DNA from: an uncultured Campylobacter sp.
Lineage (GTDB): Bacteria; Campylobacterota; Campylobacteria; Campylobacterales; Campylobacteraceae
Reading direction: 5' to 3'
Assembly (NCBI RefSeq): GCF_938045595.1
Contig: NZ_CALIBB010000096.1
Location: forward strand, 1 to 25,056
DNA: 25,056 nt
Position numbers and translations under genes: made by a program. Shown here piece after piece: positions 1-7,443 of this stretch (positions within the stretch are counted from its first letter, which is position 1; the number at the start of each line of letters is the position of its first letter). Under the pieces are notes generated by a model, which saw only the letters and a list, made by a program, of their open reading frames with translations, searched no databases and was not told the origin of the DNA.

Positions 1-893
1 AAGAAAGCGGCGCGCGCGCGGAAATTTCATATTATATCCTGCCGCAGGTTTGGGCATGGAAGCAGCACAGAGCGGAGAAGCTGAAGGCGTTTTGCGACAA
101 TCTACTCTCCATCTGGCCTTTTGAGGCAAAATTTTTCGGCGCGGATTGCAAGGGAGATAAAGGCGCCGTGCCGCAAGAAGCGGAAAGCAAAGACGCCTCG
201 CTACAAGAAGCAAAAGATAAAAATGTTGCGCCGAAAGAGTATGCCGCGCGTCCGAGCGAGCAAAGCGCTAAAACCGCAAAGTACTCTTTCGTGGGGCATC
301 CGCTGCTTGATGAGATAAAATTCCAAAAAACAAGCTACGAAAAACAGGGCAAGATCGCTTTTATGCCCGGCTCGCGCAGAGCTGAAATTTCAAGACTGAT
401 GCCGATTTTTAGAGCCCTTGCGCCTAAATTTGAAAATAGCGAGCGAGTCTTGATAATCCCGCCGCATCTGATGGATCAAAGAGATGAAATTTACGGGCCT
501 CTGGACGGCTTTAGCATCGTAAACGATACTCCCGCCACGCTTAAGGATTGCGATTTTGCCTTCATCTGCTCGGGTACGGCGACGCTTGAGGCGGCGCTCA
601 TCGGCACTCCGTTCGTGCTGTGCTACAAAGCGCGCGCGTTTGACGTTTGGCTCGCGCGAAAGCTCGTAAAGCTAAAGCACGTGGGGCTTGCGAATATTAT
701 TTTTGATTTTTTGGGCGAGGAGCCGCTACATGAGGAGCTTTTGCAATCCGAAGTAAGCGCGCAAAACCTACTCGCCGCATACGAGCGCTGCGACGCCGCG
801 AAATTTAAACTTGCGAGCGAAAAGCTGCGAGATTATCTGAAATTCGGCTCCAGCGAAAACGTGGCAAAAATTTTAACGCAGCCTGCGAGCTAA
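1..893 (+). CDS. lpxB: Lipid-A-disaccharide synthase LpxB, 5'-truncated by window edge
   Basis: LpxB joins UDP-2,3-diacylglucosamine to lipid X (2,3-diacylglucosamine-1-phosphate) at the inner membrane, giving the lipid A disaccharide. The frame is open from base 3 and begins mid-protein; the start codon lies upstream of the window. Recognisable pieces in order are ILPQVWAWKQHRAEK, an IWPFEAKFF segment, SFVGHPLLDEI, IAFMPGSRRAEI, and CSGTATLEAALIGTPFVLCY, all typical of the glycosyltransferase-19 fold. About 296 residues are visible, and the C-terminus is complete. Oddity: between PFEAKFF and SFVGHPLL there is an extra stretch of roughly 45 residues, rich in Ala, Lys, Glu and Gln (about bases 141-285), where the family normally has only a few residues. 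greA follows after 48 bp with its own promoter-like sequence. The family call is secure. Confidence 0.93.
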   Translation, partial: ESGARAEISYYILPQVWAWKQHRAEKLKAFCDNLLSIWPFEAKFFGADCKGDKGAVPQEAESKDASLQEAKDKNVAPKEYAARPSEQSAKTAKYSFVGHPLLDEIKFQKTSYEKQGKIAFMPGSRRAEISRLMPIFRALAPKFENSERVLIIPPHLMDQRDEIYGPLDGFSIVNDTPATLKDCDFAFICSGTATLEAALIGTPFVLCYKARAFDVWLARKLVKLKHVGLANIIFDFLGEEPLHEELLQSEVSAQNLLAAYERCDAAKFKLASEKLRDYLKFGSSENVAKILTQPAS

Positions 894-913
894 AATTTTA
901 AGGCTAAAGCTTA

Positions 914-919
914 TATAAT
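914..919 (+). promoter_or_regulatory. Candidate -10 box for greA
   Basis: TATAAT lies 22 bp upstream of the greA start codon, in the AT-rich gap after lpxB. No clear -35 element is visible, which is usual for sigma-70 promoters of Campylobacter. A strong AAAGGAAG ribosome-binding site follows. Confidence 0.5.
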
Positions 920-941
920 TTGATAAAAAGAAAGGAAGATT

Positions 942-1433
942 ATGACGACAGAACCAATGACGCTTTACGGATATGAAAAGATCACCTCCGAGCTCAAGGA
1001 GCTTCAGAGCGTGAAGCTGCCTCACATAGTGCAGCAGATCGACATCGCGCGCGGACATGGCGATCTGAAAGAAAACGCCGAGTACCACGCGGCGCGCGAA
1101 GAGCAAGCGTTTTTGCTCTCGCGTATCGCCGAGCTTAGCGACATCGTCTCTCGCAGTAAAATTATCGACCCCTCTACCTACGAGCACGATCGCGTAAAAT
1201 TCGGCTCCACCGTTACCTTTATGGACGTCGAGACCGAGCGGGAGGAGGTTTACACGATCGTAGGGCTTAGCGAGGCGGACATCTCGCGCAAACTTATCAA
1301 TATAAACACGCCGCTTGCGCGCCAGCTTTTAGGCAAAGCCGAGGGCGATGAGGTGGTGCTTCAGCTGCCATCAGGCACGCGCGATGTGGAAATTTTAAGC
1401 GTCGAATACAAGCCGATCAAATTTGAGAATTAG
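942..1433 (+). CDS. greA: Transcription elongation factor GreA
   Basis: GreA enters the RNA polymerase secondary channel and stimulates cleavage of backtracked RNA, freeing arrested complexes. The 163-residue protein is near the usual 158-161. The N-terminal coiled-coil contains the conserved GHGDLKENAEYHAAREEQ segment at about residues 38-55, which carries the acidic tip residues of the family. The C-terminal FKBP-like half includes FGSTVTFMDVETE and LLGKAEGDEV. The ATG at 942 has a good AAAGGAAG site 5 bp upstream. The stop codon lies next to the argC start, so the two genes are probably co-transcribed. Identification is secure. Confidence 0.97.
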   Translation: MTTEPMTLYGYEKITSELKELQSVKLPHIVQQIDIARGHGDLKENAEYHAAREEQAFLLSRIAELSDIVSRSKIIDPSTYEHDRVKFGSTVTFMDVETEREEVYTIVGLSEADISRKLININTPLARQLLGKAEGDEVVLQLPSGTRDVEILSVEYKPIKFEN

Positions 1434-1434
1434 C

Positions 1435-2442
1435 GTGAAAAAAGTAGGCATCATCGGCGTTAGCGGTTATACGGGGCTTGAGCTGATTAAGGCTCTACTT
1501 TCTCACCCGGGCTTTGAAATTTCGTATTTGGGCGCTTCGACAGATGGTGAGATAAGTGAGATTTTCCCGCAGCTGCGCGGCGTGTTTGAGATGCGCGTAG
1601 AAGCCGCGGATGCTCGCGTTGCGGCGCAAAGATGTGATCTTATTTTCTTGGCGCTACCGCATGAAAAAGCAATGGAATTTGCCCGTGAAATTTTAAAATT
1701 TAAAAGCGTCAAGGTAGTCGATCTATCCGCCGATTACCGCCTAAGCCGCGAGCTTTACGAGAAAAATTACACCGCGCATTTGGACCCTCGTAATTTAGCC
1801 CACGCCGTTTACGGACTGCCCGAGCTAAATCGCGAAAAGATCCGCGTCGCGCGCCTTACGGCAAATCCTGGCTGCTATCCCACCTGCTCTATTTTGGCGC
1901 TCGCGCCGTTCGTGCGATTGCTCGATCCGGATACCGGCGTATTTATCGACGCAAAAAGCGGAGTAAGCGGCGCGGGCAAGGTCCTTAAAACGAGCAGCCA
2001 TTTCGTAAGCGTGAACGAAAACGCGGGCGCCTACTCACCGATTTCGCATCGCCACGCAGACGAGATCAAGGAGCAGCTGCAAATTTTAAGAGGCGGAGAA
2101 TTTAGCACGCTTTTCGTGCCGAATTTGCTGCCGATTACGCGCGGAATGCTGGTTAGTGCGTTCGGCGTGCTGCAAAAGAGCGTGGACGCAGAGGCGGTGC
2201 TGCGGGAGTTTTACGAAAACGAGCCTTTCGTGCGCGTAAGAAATGAGCCCGTGAGTATAAAAAACGTCGCAGGGACGCACTTTTGCGATATTTTTGTAAA
2301 AACTGCGGGCGATAAAATTTGGATCAACTCGGCGATCGATAATCTTTTGCGCGGAGCATCGTCGCAGGCGGTCGCAAACGCAAATTTAATGTGCGGATTC
2401 GCCGAAGCTACGGCGCTGCCGCGCATCGCGCACGGAATTTAA
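1435..2442 (+). CDS. argC: N-acetyl-gamma-glutamyl-phosphate reductase ArgC
   Basis: ArgC performs the third step of arginine/ornithine synthesis, the NADPH-dependent reduction of N-acetylglutamyl-5-phosphate to the semialdehyde, in the cytosol. The N-terminal Rossmann motif GIIGVSGYTG and the active-site cysteine in ANPGCYPTCS (about Cys147) are visible, followed by the KSGVSGAGK and HRHADEI segments of the family. I chose the GTG at 1435, one base after the greA stop, because it gives the normal VKKVGIIG start and 335 residues. A TTG at 1423 would lengthen it by four residues and overlap greA. No strong ribosome-binding site is seen, so translation may be coupled to greA. Identification is secure; the start is moderately sure. 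Confidence 0.95.
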   Translation: MKKVGIIGVSGYTGLELIKALLSHPGFEISYLGASTDGEISEIFPQLRGVFEMRVEAADARVAAQRCDLIFLALPHEKAMEFAREILKFKSVKVVDLSADYRLSRELYEKNYTAHLDPRNLAHAVYGLPELNREKIRVARLTANPGCYPTCSILALAPFVRLLDPDTGVFIDAKSGVSGAGKVLKTSSHFVSVNENAGAYSPISHRHADEIKEQLQILRGGEFSTLFVPNLLPITRGMLVSAFGVLQKSVDAEAVLREFYENEPFVRVRNEPVSIKNVAGTHFCDIFVKTAGDKIWINSAIDNLLRGASSQAVANANLMCGFAEATALPRIAHGI

Positions 2443-2485
2443 GCGATGAACTTTTTTGCAAAAGCCGTCACGCGCCGGAGCCTAA

Positions 2486-3220
2486 ATGCAAAATGATCAA
2501 ATTCAGACGATAAAACCCGGCGCGATATTTATCGGCGATGCGCACGCGGGCGCGAGCAGACCGCAATTTTTGAAATTCTTGCACGCGCTGTGTTCTGCGC
2601 AAAGCCTGCCGCCTCAAATTTTTATGATGGGCGATATGTTTGATTTTTTGGCAAACACAACCTACGCGCAGCGCTTCTACGAAGAGGAGATCGCGCTAAT
2701 AAACGAGCTGTCGCGAAAATGCGAAATTTTTTACTTCGAGGGCAACCACGATTTTAATCTGCGCGAAATTTTCCCCCGCGCAAAAGTTTATCCAAACGCC
2801 GCGCAGCCCGTGAAATTTATCTGCGAGAGCGGCGAGGCGGTGCAGATCGCGCACGGCGATCTGTTTTTGCCGCGCCTGACGCAGTTTGCGCTGCTTTCGC
2901 TACGAAATAGAGCTTTTCTGAAATTTATGGATCTGCTCGATCGCGCTTTAAAATTTAAAATTTCAAAAGTAATCTTAAAATCGCAAGAGGGGAAAAACCT
3001 ATACAAAAAAATGCCAAATTTTAAGGATATAATCGCGCCGAAGATCGATTTTTACGCGGCAAATTTAATCATCGAGGGGCACTATCATCAAGATGAAATT
3101 TTATATTTCGGCGAAAAAAAATATATAAATTTATGCTCGTTCGGGGTCAGGAGTAAAATTTACAAGGTCGCAAAAAGCGAAAAATTTATGCTAATTCCAA
3201 AAAACTTAAACTTAAATTAG
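2486..3220 (+). CDS. LpxH-like UDP-2,3-diacylglucosamine pyrophosphatase / calcineurin-like metallophosphoesterase
   Basis: A 244-residue metallophosphoesterase. The five dimetal-site motifs appear in order: IGDAHAG (residues 16-22), MGDMFDF (about 48-54), EGNHDFNL (about 81-88), IAHGDLF (about 118-124) and EGHYHQDE (about 197-204). This is the LpxH-like layout, in which UDP-2,3-diacylglucosamine is cleaved to lipid X and UMP at the membrane surface. That is the step before LpxB, so the nearby lpxB supports the assignment, though argC and greA intervene. The ATG at 2486 has GGAG 5 bp upstream and lies 43 bp after argC. It could be a different epsilonproteobacterial phosphoesterase; the superfamily is certain and the substrate is inferred. 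Confidence 0.8.
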   Translation: MQNDQIQTIKPGAIFIGDAHAGASRPQFLKFLHALCSAQSLPPQIFMMGDMFDFLANTTYAQRFYEEEIALINELSRKCEIFYFEGNHDFNLREIFPRAKVYPNAAQPVKFICESGEAVQIAHGDLFLPRLTQFALLSLRNRAFLKFMDLLDRALKFKISKVILKSQEGKNLYKKMPNFKDIIAPKIDFYAANLIIEGHYHQDEILYFGEKKYINLCSFGVRSKIYKVAKSEKFMLIPKNLNLN

Positions 3221-3222
3221 CT

Positions 3223-3228
3223 ATAATT
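3223..3228 (+). promoter_or_regulatory. Candidate -10 box for serB-tal-pilT
   Basis: GCTATAAT ends 23 bp before the serB ATG in the short gap after the phosphoesterase gene. The same GCTAT(A/T)AT form recurs before rplY, before the CYTH-CHAD gene and before the DUF333 gene in this window, which supports a real promoter. Confidence 0.55.
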
Positions 3229-3251
3229 CCTAAATTTTTGCGAGGATATTT

Positions 3252-3875
3252 ATGATAAAGCTTTGTGTTTTCGACTTTGATTCTACGCTGATGGACGGCG
3301 AGACGATAGGTTTTTTCGCCGCTAAAATGGGCACGCAGCGACAAGTTAGTGAAATTACGAAGCGCGCGATGGCGGGCGAGCTTGATTTTTTTGAGAGCCT
3401 TAGCGAGCGAGTGGCGCTGATAAAGGGGATGAAGCTTAGCGATGCTAAAGCTATCGCGGAAAGCCTGCCTTTCGTTTGCGGCGCTAGCGAGATCATCGCG
3501 TATCTGAAAAATAAAGGCATAAAAGTGATCGTCTTTAGCGGCGGATTTCATCTAGCCACGGACGCCGCGCAGAAAAAACTGGGTTTTGACGCGAGTTTTG
3601 CGAACTATCTGCATGAAAAAAACGGAATTTTAACCGGGCTTTTCGGCGGCGAGATGATGTTTGGCTACTCAAAAGGGGCGCTGCTTGCGCAGCTTAAATC
3701 GCTGATGGGTTTAAGCGCAAGCGAAGTGATGTGCGTGGGAGACGGCGCGAACGATGTTTCGATGTTTCGCGAGGCGGGACTTAAAATCGCCTTTTGCGCG
3801 AATGAAATTTTAAAAAGCGAGGCGAGCGTCTGCATTGAAAAAAAGGATTTGAAGGAGATTATGAAATATGTATGA
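3252..3875 (+). CDS. serB: Phosphoserine phosphatase SerB
   Basis: SerB hydrolyses O-phosphoserine to serine, the last step of serine synthesis; serC of the same pathway is at the far end of this window. The 207-residue protein is a HAD-fold phosphatase. It has the nucleophile motif DFDST (Asp8, Asp10, Thr12), motif II VFSGGF (about residues 94-99), a conserved lysine in FGYSKGALL, and motif IV VGDGANDVSM near residue 160. The length fits the short SerB form without an N-terminal ACT domain. Its stop overlaps the tal start by 8 bp, indicating a serB-tal transcript, an order I also recall in C. jejuni. Other HAD phosphatases share the motifs, but the overall match is good. Confidence 0.92.
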   Translation: MIKLCVFDFDSTLMDGETIGFFAAKMGTQRQVSEITKRAMAGELDFFESLSERVALIKGMKLSDAKAIAESLPFVCGASEIIAYLKNKGIKVIVFSGGFHLATDAAQKKLGFDASFANYLHEKNGILTGLFGGEMMFGYSKGALLAQLKSLMGLSASEVMCVGDGANDVSMFREAGLKIAFCANEILKSEASVCIEKKDLKEIMKYV

Positions 3876-4875
3876 TAAAGCCCTAAATTTCAGCCTTTGG
3901 TGCGACTTTTTGGAGCGCGATTTTATCGATAAAGATTTCGACGAGCTGATCAAAAAAGGAATAATTAACGGCGCTACCTCCAATCCTGCGATCTTTAAAA
4001 ACGCGATCCTAAGCTCCCCCGCATACGATGCGGCTAAAGAGGAATTTAGAAAAAAAGAGCCTAAAAAGCTGTATGAAATTTTAGCCACCGCAGACATCAG
4101 AAGTGCGGCGGAGAGCCTGCTTAAAAATTTTATCAACGGCGATGACGGCTTTGTGAGCATCGAGGTTGATCCGTGCTTTGCAGACGACGCCGAGGCGATG
4201 TATCGCGAGGGCAAGCACCTATATAGCACGATCGGCATGCCAAACGTAATGATAAAAATCCCCGCGACCAAGGCGGGCTACGAAGCGATGCGCGATCTGC
4301 TAAAAAAGGGGATCAGCGTAAACGCGACCTTGGTTTTTTCGCCCGAGCAGACCGTAAAATGTATCGAGGCGATAAAAGAGGGGATCGCGGGCTTTCGCCG
4401 CTACTTCCCTAAGGCAAATTTACCAAAAACCGTAATTAGCATCTTCGTTAGCCGCTTCGATAGGTTACTGGATGAAAAAATGGCCGCGGCGGGCCTTTCT
4501 ACCGGCAAAATCGGCACGATGAACGCTTCAAAATGCTACAATATCATCGCTAAAGAAAATTTAAACTACGTAAAACCGCTGTTTGCGAGTACGGGCGTAA
4601 AAGGAGACGATCTGCCGAAGGATTACTACGTAAGCGAGCTAATGTATCCGGGCTGCGTAAACACCGCGCCGCTTGAGACGATAGAGGCCTTTATAAGCGG
4701 CGATCAAAAGCCCAAAATGCCGCCTAGCGACGCGCAAATAGAGGAATTTTTCGCTCGCGTAGCGGATGCGAAGATTGATATGAAAAAGGCATATAAAAAG
4801 CTGCTGGATGACGGACTAGCGGCTTTTGAAGAGGCATTTAAAGAGATAATAAAAACACTTAAAAAGGAGAAATGA
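3868..4875 (+). CDS. tal: Transaldolase
   Basis: Transaldolase moves a dihydroxyacetone unit between sugar phosphates in the non-oxidative pentose phosphate pathway, in the cytosol. The 335-residue protein shows GATSNPAIFKNAI (about 35-47), IEVDP (about 98-102), the Schiff-base lysine in NVMIKIPATKAG (about Lys130), and VNATLVFS, all in the expected order for the TalB/TAL-PC family. Its ATG lies inside the end of serB (8-bp overlap). Its stop overlaps the next gene as ATGA. An AAGGAG site just before the stop serves the following PilT-type gene. Identification is secure. Confidence 0.95.
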   Translation: MYDKALNFSLWCDFLERDFIDKDFDELIKKGIINGATSNPAIFKNAILSSPAYDAAKEEFRKKEPKKLYEILATADIRSAAESLLKNFINGDDGFVSIEVDPCFADDAEAMYREGKHLYSTIGMPNVMIKIPATKAGYEAMRDLLKKGISVNATLVFSPEQTVKCIEAIKEGIAGFRRYFPKANLPKTVISIFVSRFDRLLDEKMAAAGLSTGKIGTMNASKCYNIIAKENLNYVKPLFASTGVKGDDLPKDYYVSELMYPGCVNTAPLETIEAFISGDQKPKMPPSDAQIEEFFARVADAKIDMKKAYKKLLDDGLAAFEEAFKEIIKTLKKEK

Positions 4876-6092
4876 TGGCGGGTTCTATAGATTATTCGCA
4901 GTATCAAGTTGACGCTTCTACGCTGGATTTTAAGCAGCGAGATAGGCTAAATAAATATTTGGAATTTCTAATCCAAAACGGCGGTAGCGACCTTCACATA
5001 AAATCGGGCGCGGTTATCAGAGGGCGCATCCACGGCGAGCTGGTAAAATTTAGCAAAACGCCATTTTTGAAAGAAGACGCGATGACGCTAGCTAAGGAGC
5101 TTCTCATCACGCGCTTTCCTGAGCTTATCGAGAAAAAGAGCGTGGATTTTACCTACAAGCTAAACGAAGATTATCGCTTCCGCGTTAATATTTTCTTTCA
5201 GATCGACGGTATCAGCGCGGTTTTCCGAACGATCCCGGTTAAAATTCCAGAGATCGACGATCTAGGTCTGCCGCCTTCGATCAAAGATATTTGTGACACG
5301 GCTATGCGCGGCGTCGTGCTACTTACGGGACCTACGGGAAGCGGAAAGACGACAACGATCGCAAGCATGATCAATCGCATAAATAGACAAAGAACCAGCC
5401 ACGTCGTTACGATCGAGGACCCCGTGGAGTTCGTATTTAAAGACGATAAATGCATCATCAATCAGCGCGCTATCGGTGAGGACTGCAACAACTTCGCCGA
5501 TTCGCTTCGCGCCGCGCTGCGAGAGGATCCAGACGTCATATTTGTGGGCGAGATGCGCGATTTGGAAACGATCGAGACCGCGCTTCACGCCGCAGAAACG
5601 GGCCACTTAGTGTTTTCGACGGTGCACACTATTGACGCAAAAGAGACGGTAAACCGAATCATTGCGATGTTCGAGCAAGCCGAGCAGGAGCGTATCCGAA
5701 TGACGCTAGCATCCGTCCTAGAGGCGGTCATCTCTCAGCGCCTTGCCCGTACTGTCGAGGGCAAGCGCGTAGCCGTCGTTGAAATTCTACGCAAAAACAC
5801 CCGTATTAAGGATATGATACTTGATGCGCGCGACGACGAAATTCCTGACGCGATCGCCGATGGTCGCAACACCTACGGCATGCAGACCTTCGATCAGCAC
5901 CTGCTTGATCTTTACAGAGATGGCATCATTACCCGCGAGGAGGCGCTGGATAAGGCCTCTAAACGAAACGACCTCGATCTGCAGATCAAAAACGTGGACC
6001 TTGCCAAAAAAAGGGATTTGGCAGCAGAATCCGGAGAGAGCGCCGAGGAGATGCTCGCAGGCGAAGTCGTACAGCTAAAAGAGATCCGCTAA
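4872..6092 (+). CDS. pilT: PilT-type pilus retraction / secretion ATPase
   Basis: A hexameric AAA-like ATPase of the PilT/PilU branch, which powers type IV pilus disassembly at the cytoplasmic face. The N-terminal PAS-like domain carries GGSDLHIKSG (about 37-46). It is followed by Walker A GPTGSGKTT (about 153-161), an Asp box IEDPVEF, Walker B DVIFVGEMRD (about 221-230), and the His box STVHTID (about 249-255). The 406 residues exceed the usual ~345-380 because of an acidic, charged C-terminal tail. Two in-frame ATGs occur at 4872 and 4875; AAGGAG at 4864-4869 spaces better with 4875. No pilin, PilQ or PilB genes are nearby, so the partners must be elsewhere. PilT versus PilU, or a related secretion ATPase, cannot be separated here. 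Confidence 0.87.
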   Translation: MMAGSIDYSQYQVDASTLDFKQRDRLNKYLEFLIQNGGSDLHIKSGAVIRGRIHGELVKFSKTPFLKEDAMTLAKELLITRFPELIEKKSVDFTYKLNEDYRFRVNIFFQIDGISAVFRTIPVKIPEIDDLGLPPSIKDICDTAMRGVVLLTGPTGSGKTTTIASMINRINRQRTSHVVTIEDPVEFVFKDDKCIINQRAIGEDCNNFADSLRAALREDPDVIFVGEMRDLETIETALHAAETGHLVFSTVHTIDAKETVNRIIAMFEQAEQERIRMTLASVLEAVISQRLARTVEGKRVAVVEILRKNTRIKDMILDARDDEIPDAIADGRNTYGMQTFDQHLLDLYRDGIITREEALDKASKRNDLDLQIKNVDLAKKRDLAAESGESAEEMLAGEVVQLKEIR

Positions 6093-6145
6093 GTCGTAAA
6101 TTTTAAAATTCTAAATTTTTGCAATTTAAGATTTTAAAGAATTCT

Positions 6146-6163
6146 GCCTGCCGCCGCGCAGGC
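6146..6163 (+). terminator. Hairpin, possible weak terminator downstream of pilT
   Basis: GCCTGC (6146-6151) and GCAGGC (6158-6163) form a perfect 6-bp G+C-rich stem with a 6-base loop, about 54 bp after the pilT stop. The following GAAATTTAATT is only weakly U-rich, so this may be a weak terminator or an RNA-stabilising stem. Confidence 0.35.
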
Positions 6164-6304
6164 GAAATTTAATTCATCTATCCTATTGCGTACAAATATG
6201 CCGTGCTTTGTGGGATTTAGCGTAAATTTAATCGGCTAAATTCCGTGCGATTTTACTTCTAAATTTCATCGCGGCGCTTAAATAGATTTAAAGCAACATT
6301 TAGC

Positions 6305-6310
6305 TATTAT
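6305..6310 (+). promoter_or_regulatory. Candidate -10 box for rplY
   Basis: TAGCTATTAT ends 30 bp before the rplY start in the 248-bp gap after pilT. The flanks are AT-rich, and AAGGAA follows at the ribosome-binding position. It has the same form as the boxes at 3223, 14937 and 19669. Confidence 0.5.
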
Positions 6311-6340
6311 CACGCTTCATTTTTTCACAAAGGAAACCTA

Positions 6341-6877
6341 ATGTTAGAAGGTATCGTTAGAGATAGTATCGGTAAAAGGGCTTCAAAATCCCTAAAACGA
6401 GATGGTTATCTAATCGCTAATATTTATGCGAAAGGATTTGAAAATATTAACGCAGCGTTTAAAGTAAACGACTTTATCAAAGCTATGCGCGCAAAAGAAG
6501 ATCTTCCTTTCGAGGTTAGCGTGGGCGGTAAGACATATCGCGTTATAGTGCAAGAATACCAAAAGCACCCCGTCACAAATACCCTAACTCACGTAGATTT
6601 GCGAGTAGTTCAGGATGACGTCGTAAGCAAATATTTAGTGCCGGTTAAGGTAACTGGCGTCGCTAAAGGGCTAAAAAACAAAGGTATTTTGGTGCAATCC
6701 AAGCGCCGTATCGCCGTAAAATGCGCAGGCAAAGATCTACCAAACGATTTTACGCTCGATGTGAGCGATCTTGACGTAGGCGATTCGCTTTTGATCCGAG
6801 ACATTCCGGTAAAAGAGGGCGTCAGCATCATCCTAGACGGCTCAGTAGCGGTAGTCGGAGTTACTTCGGCTAAATAG
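6341..6877 (+). CDS. rplY: 50S ribosomal protein bL25 (CTC/TL5 type)
   Basis: bL25 binds 5S rRNA in the large ribosomal subunit. The 178-residue form has the N-terminal 5S-binding beta barrel (about 1-90, beginning LEGIVRDSIGKRASKSLKR and containing HVDLRVV) and a C-terminal beta domain of the CTC general-stress type (about 95-178). This two-domain length is usual in Campylobacter. The ATG at 6341 has AAGGAA 5 bp upstream and a promoter-like TATTAT. pth follows after 8 bp, so rplY leads an rplY-pth-lptG translation/envelope cluster that I also recall in C. jejuni. Codon use is less G+C rich than in the downstream genes, consistent with high expression. Confidence 0.95.
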   Translation: MLEGIVRDSIGKRASKSLKRDGYLIANIYAKGFENINAAFKVNDFIKAMRAKEDLPFEVSVGGKTYRVIVQEYQKHPVTNTLTHVDLRVVQDDVVSKYLVPVKVTGVAKGLKNKGILVQSKRRIAVKCAGKDLPNDFTLDVSDLDVGDSLLIRDIPVKEGVSIILDGSVAVVGVTSAK

Positions 6878-6885
6878 GGGCGCCT

Positions 6886-7443
6886 ATGATACTGATCGCA
6901 GGACTTGGGAATCCTGCTCAGAAATACGCAGATACCAGACACAATGTCGGTTTTATGCTAATCGACGAAATTTTAAAGACGGGCGGCTTTAGCGAGCTTG
7001 GCGCGTCTAAATTCCAAGGCGAGCTTTTTAAAAAGGGCTCGCTGCTTCTTTTAAAACCCCAAACTTTTATGAACTTAAGCGGCAACTCCGTAAAGGCGGT
7101 GAATGATTTTTATAAGCCTGAGCGCATCATTGTGGTGCACGACGATATAGATTTGGATCTAGGCGCCGTTAAATTTAAAAAAGGCGGCAGTAGCGGCGGG
7201 CACAACGGCATCAAATCGATCGATGCGCTAATCGGTGCGGATTACGAGCGCGTGCGTATTGGCGTGGGCAAAAAACAGCAAGGGCAGGACGCGGCAAATT
7301 TCGTGCTCGGAAATTTTAACGAAAGCGAGCGTGAGAAGCTGAGCGAAATTTTACCCTATGTCGCGCGCGCGGTAGAGGAGCTCATTTGCTCGGATATAGA
7401 GCAGATCGCGCAAAAATTTACGATTAAAAAGGCTAGGGTGTGA
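6886..7443 (+). CDS. pth: Peptidyl-tRNA hydrolase
   Basis: Pth cleaves peptidyl-tRNAs that drop off ribosomes and so recycles tRNA. The 185-residue protein has the catalytic asparagine and histidine in IAGLGNPAQKYADTRHNVG (Asn9, His19), the LLKPQTFMNLSG segment, the conserved aspartate in VVHDDIDL, and the substrate-binding SSGGHNGIKSI. Length matches the family. Its TGA overlaps the GTG start of lptG (GTGTGA), so translation of the two is probably coupled. The pairing with rplY is a common bacterial arrangement. Identification is secure. Confidence 0.96.
   Translation: MILIAGLGNPAQKYADTRHNVGFMLIDEILKTGGFSELGASKFQGELFKKGSLLLLKPQTFMNLSGNSVKAVNDFYKPERIIVVHDDIDLDLGAVKFKKGGSSGGHNGIKSIDALIGADYERVRIGVGKKQQGQDAANFVLGNFNESEREKLSEILPYVARAVEELICSDIEQIAQKFTIKKARV

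Noticed and set aside
873..1187. Minus-strand open frame across greA
   Set aside because: It is fully antisense to a conserved gene, lacks domain features and its length is expected by chance at this composition.
2446..2496. Short ORF starting MNFFAKAV between argC and the phosphoesterase gene
   Set aside because: Only 16 codons, no ribosome-binding site, overlaps the next start; no attenuator-like structure is visible.
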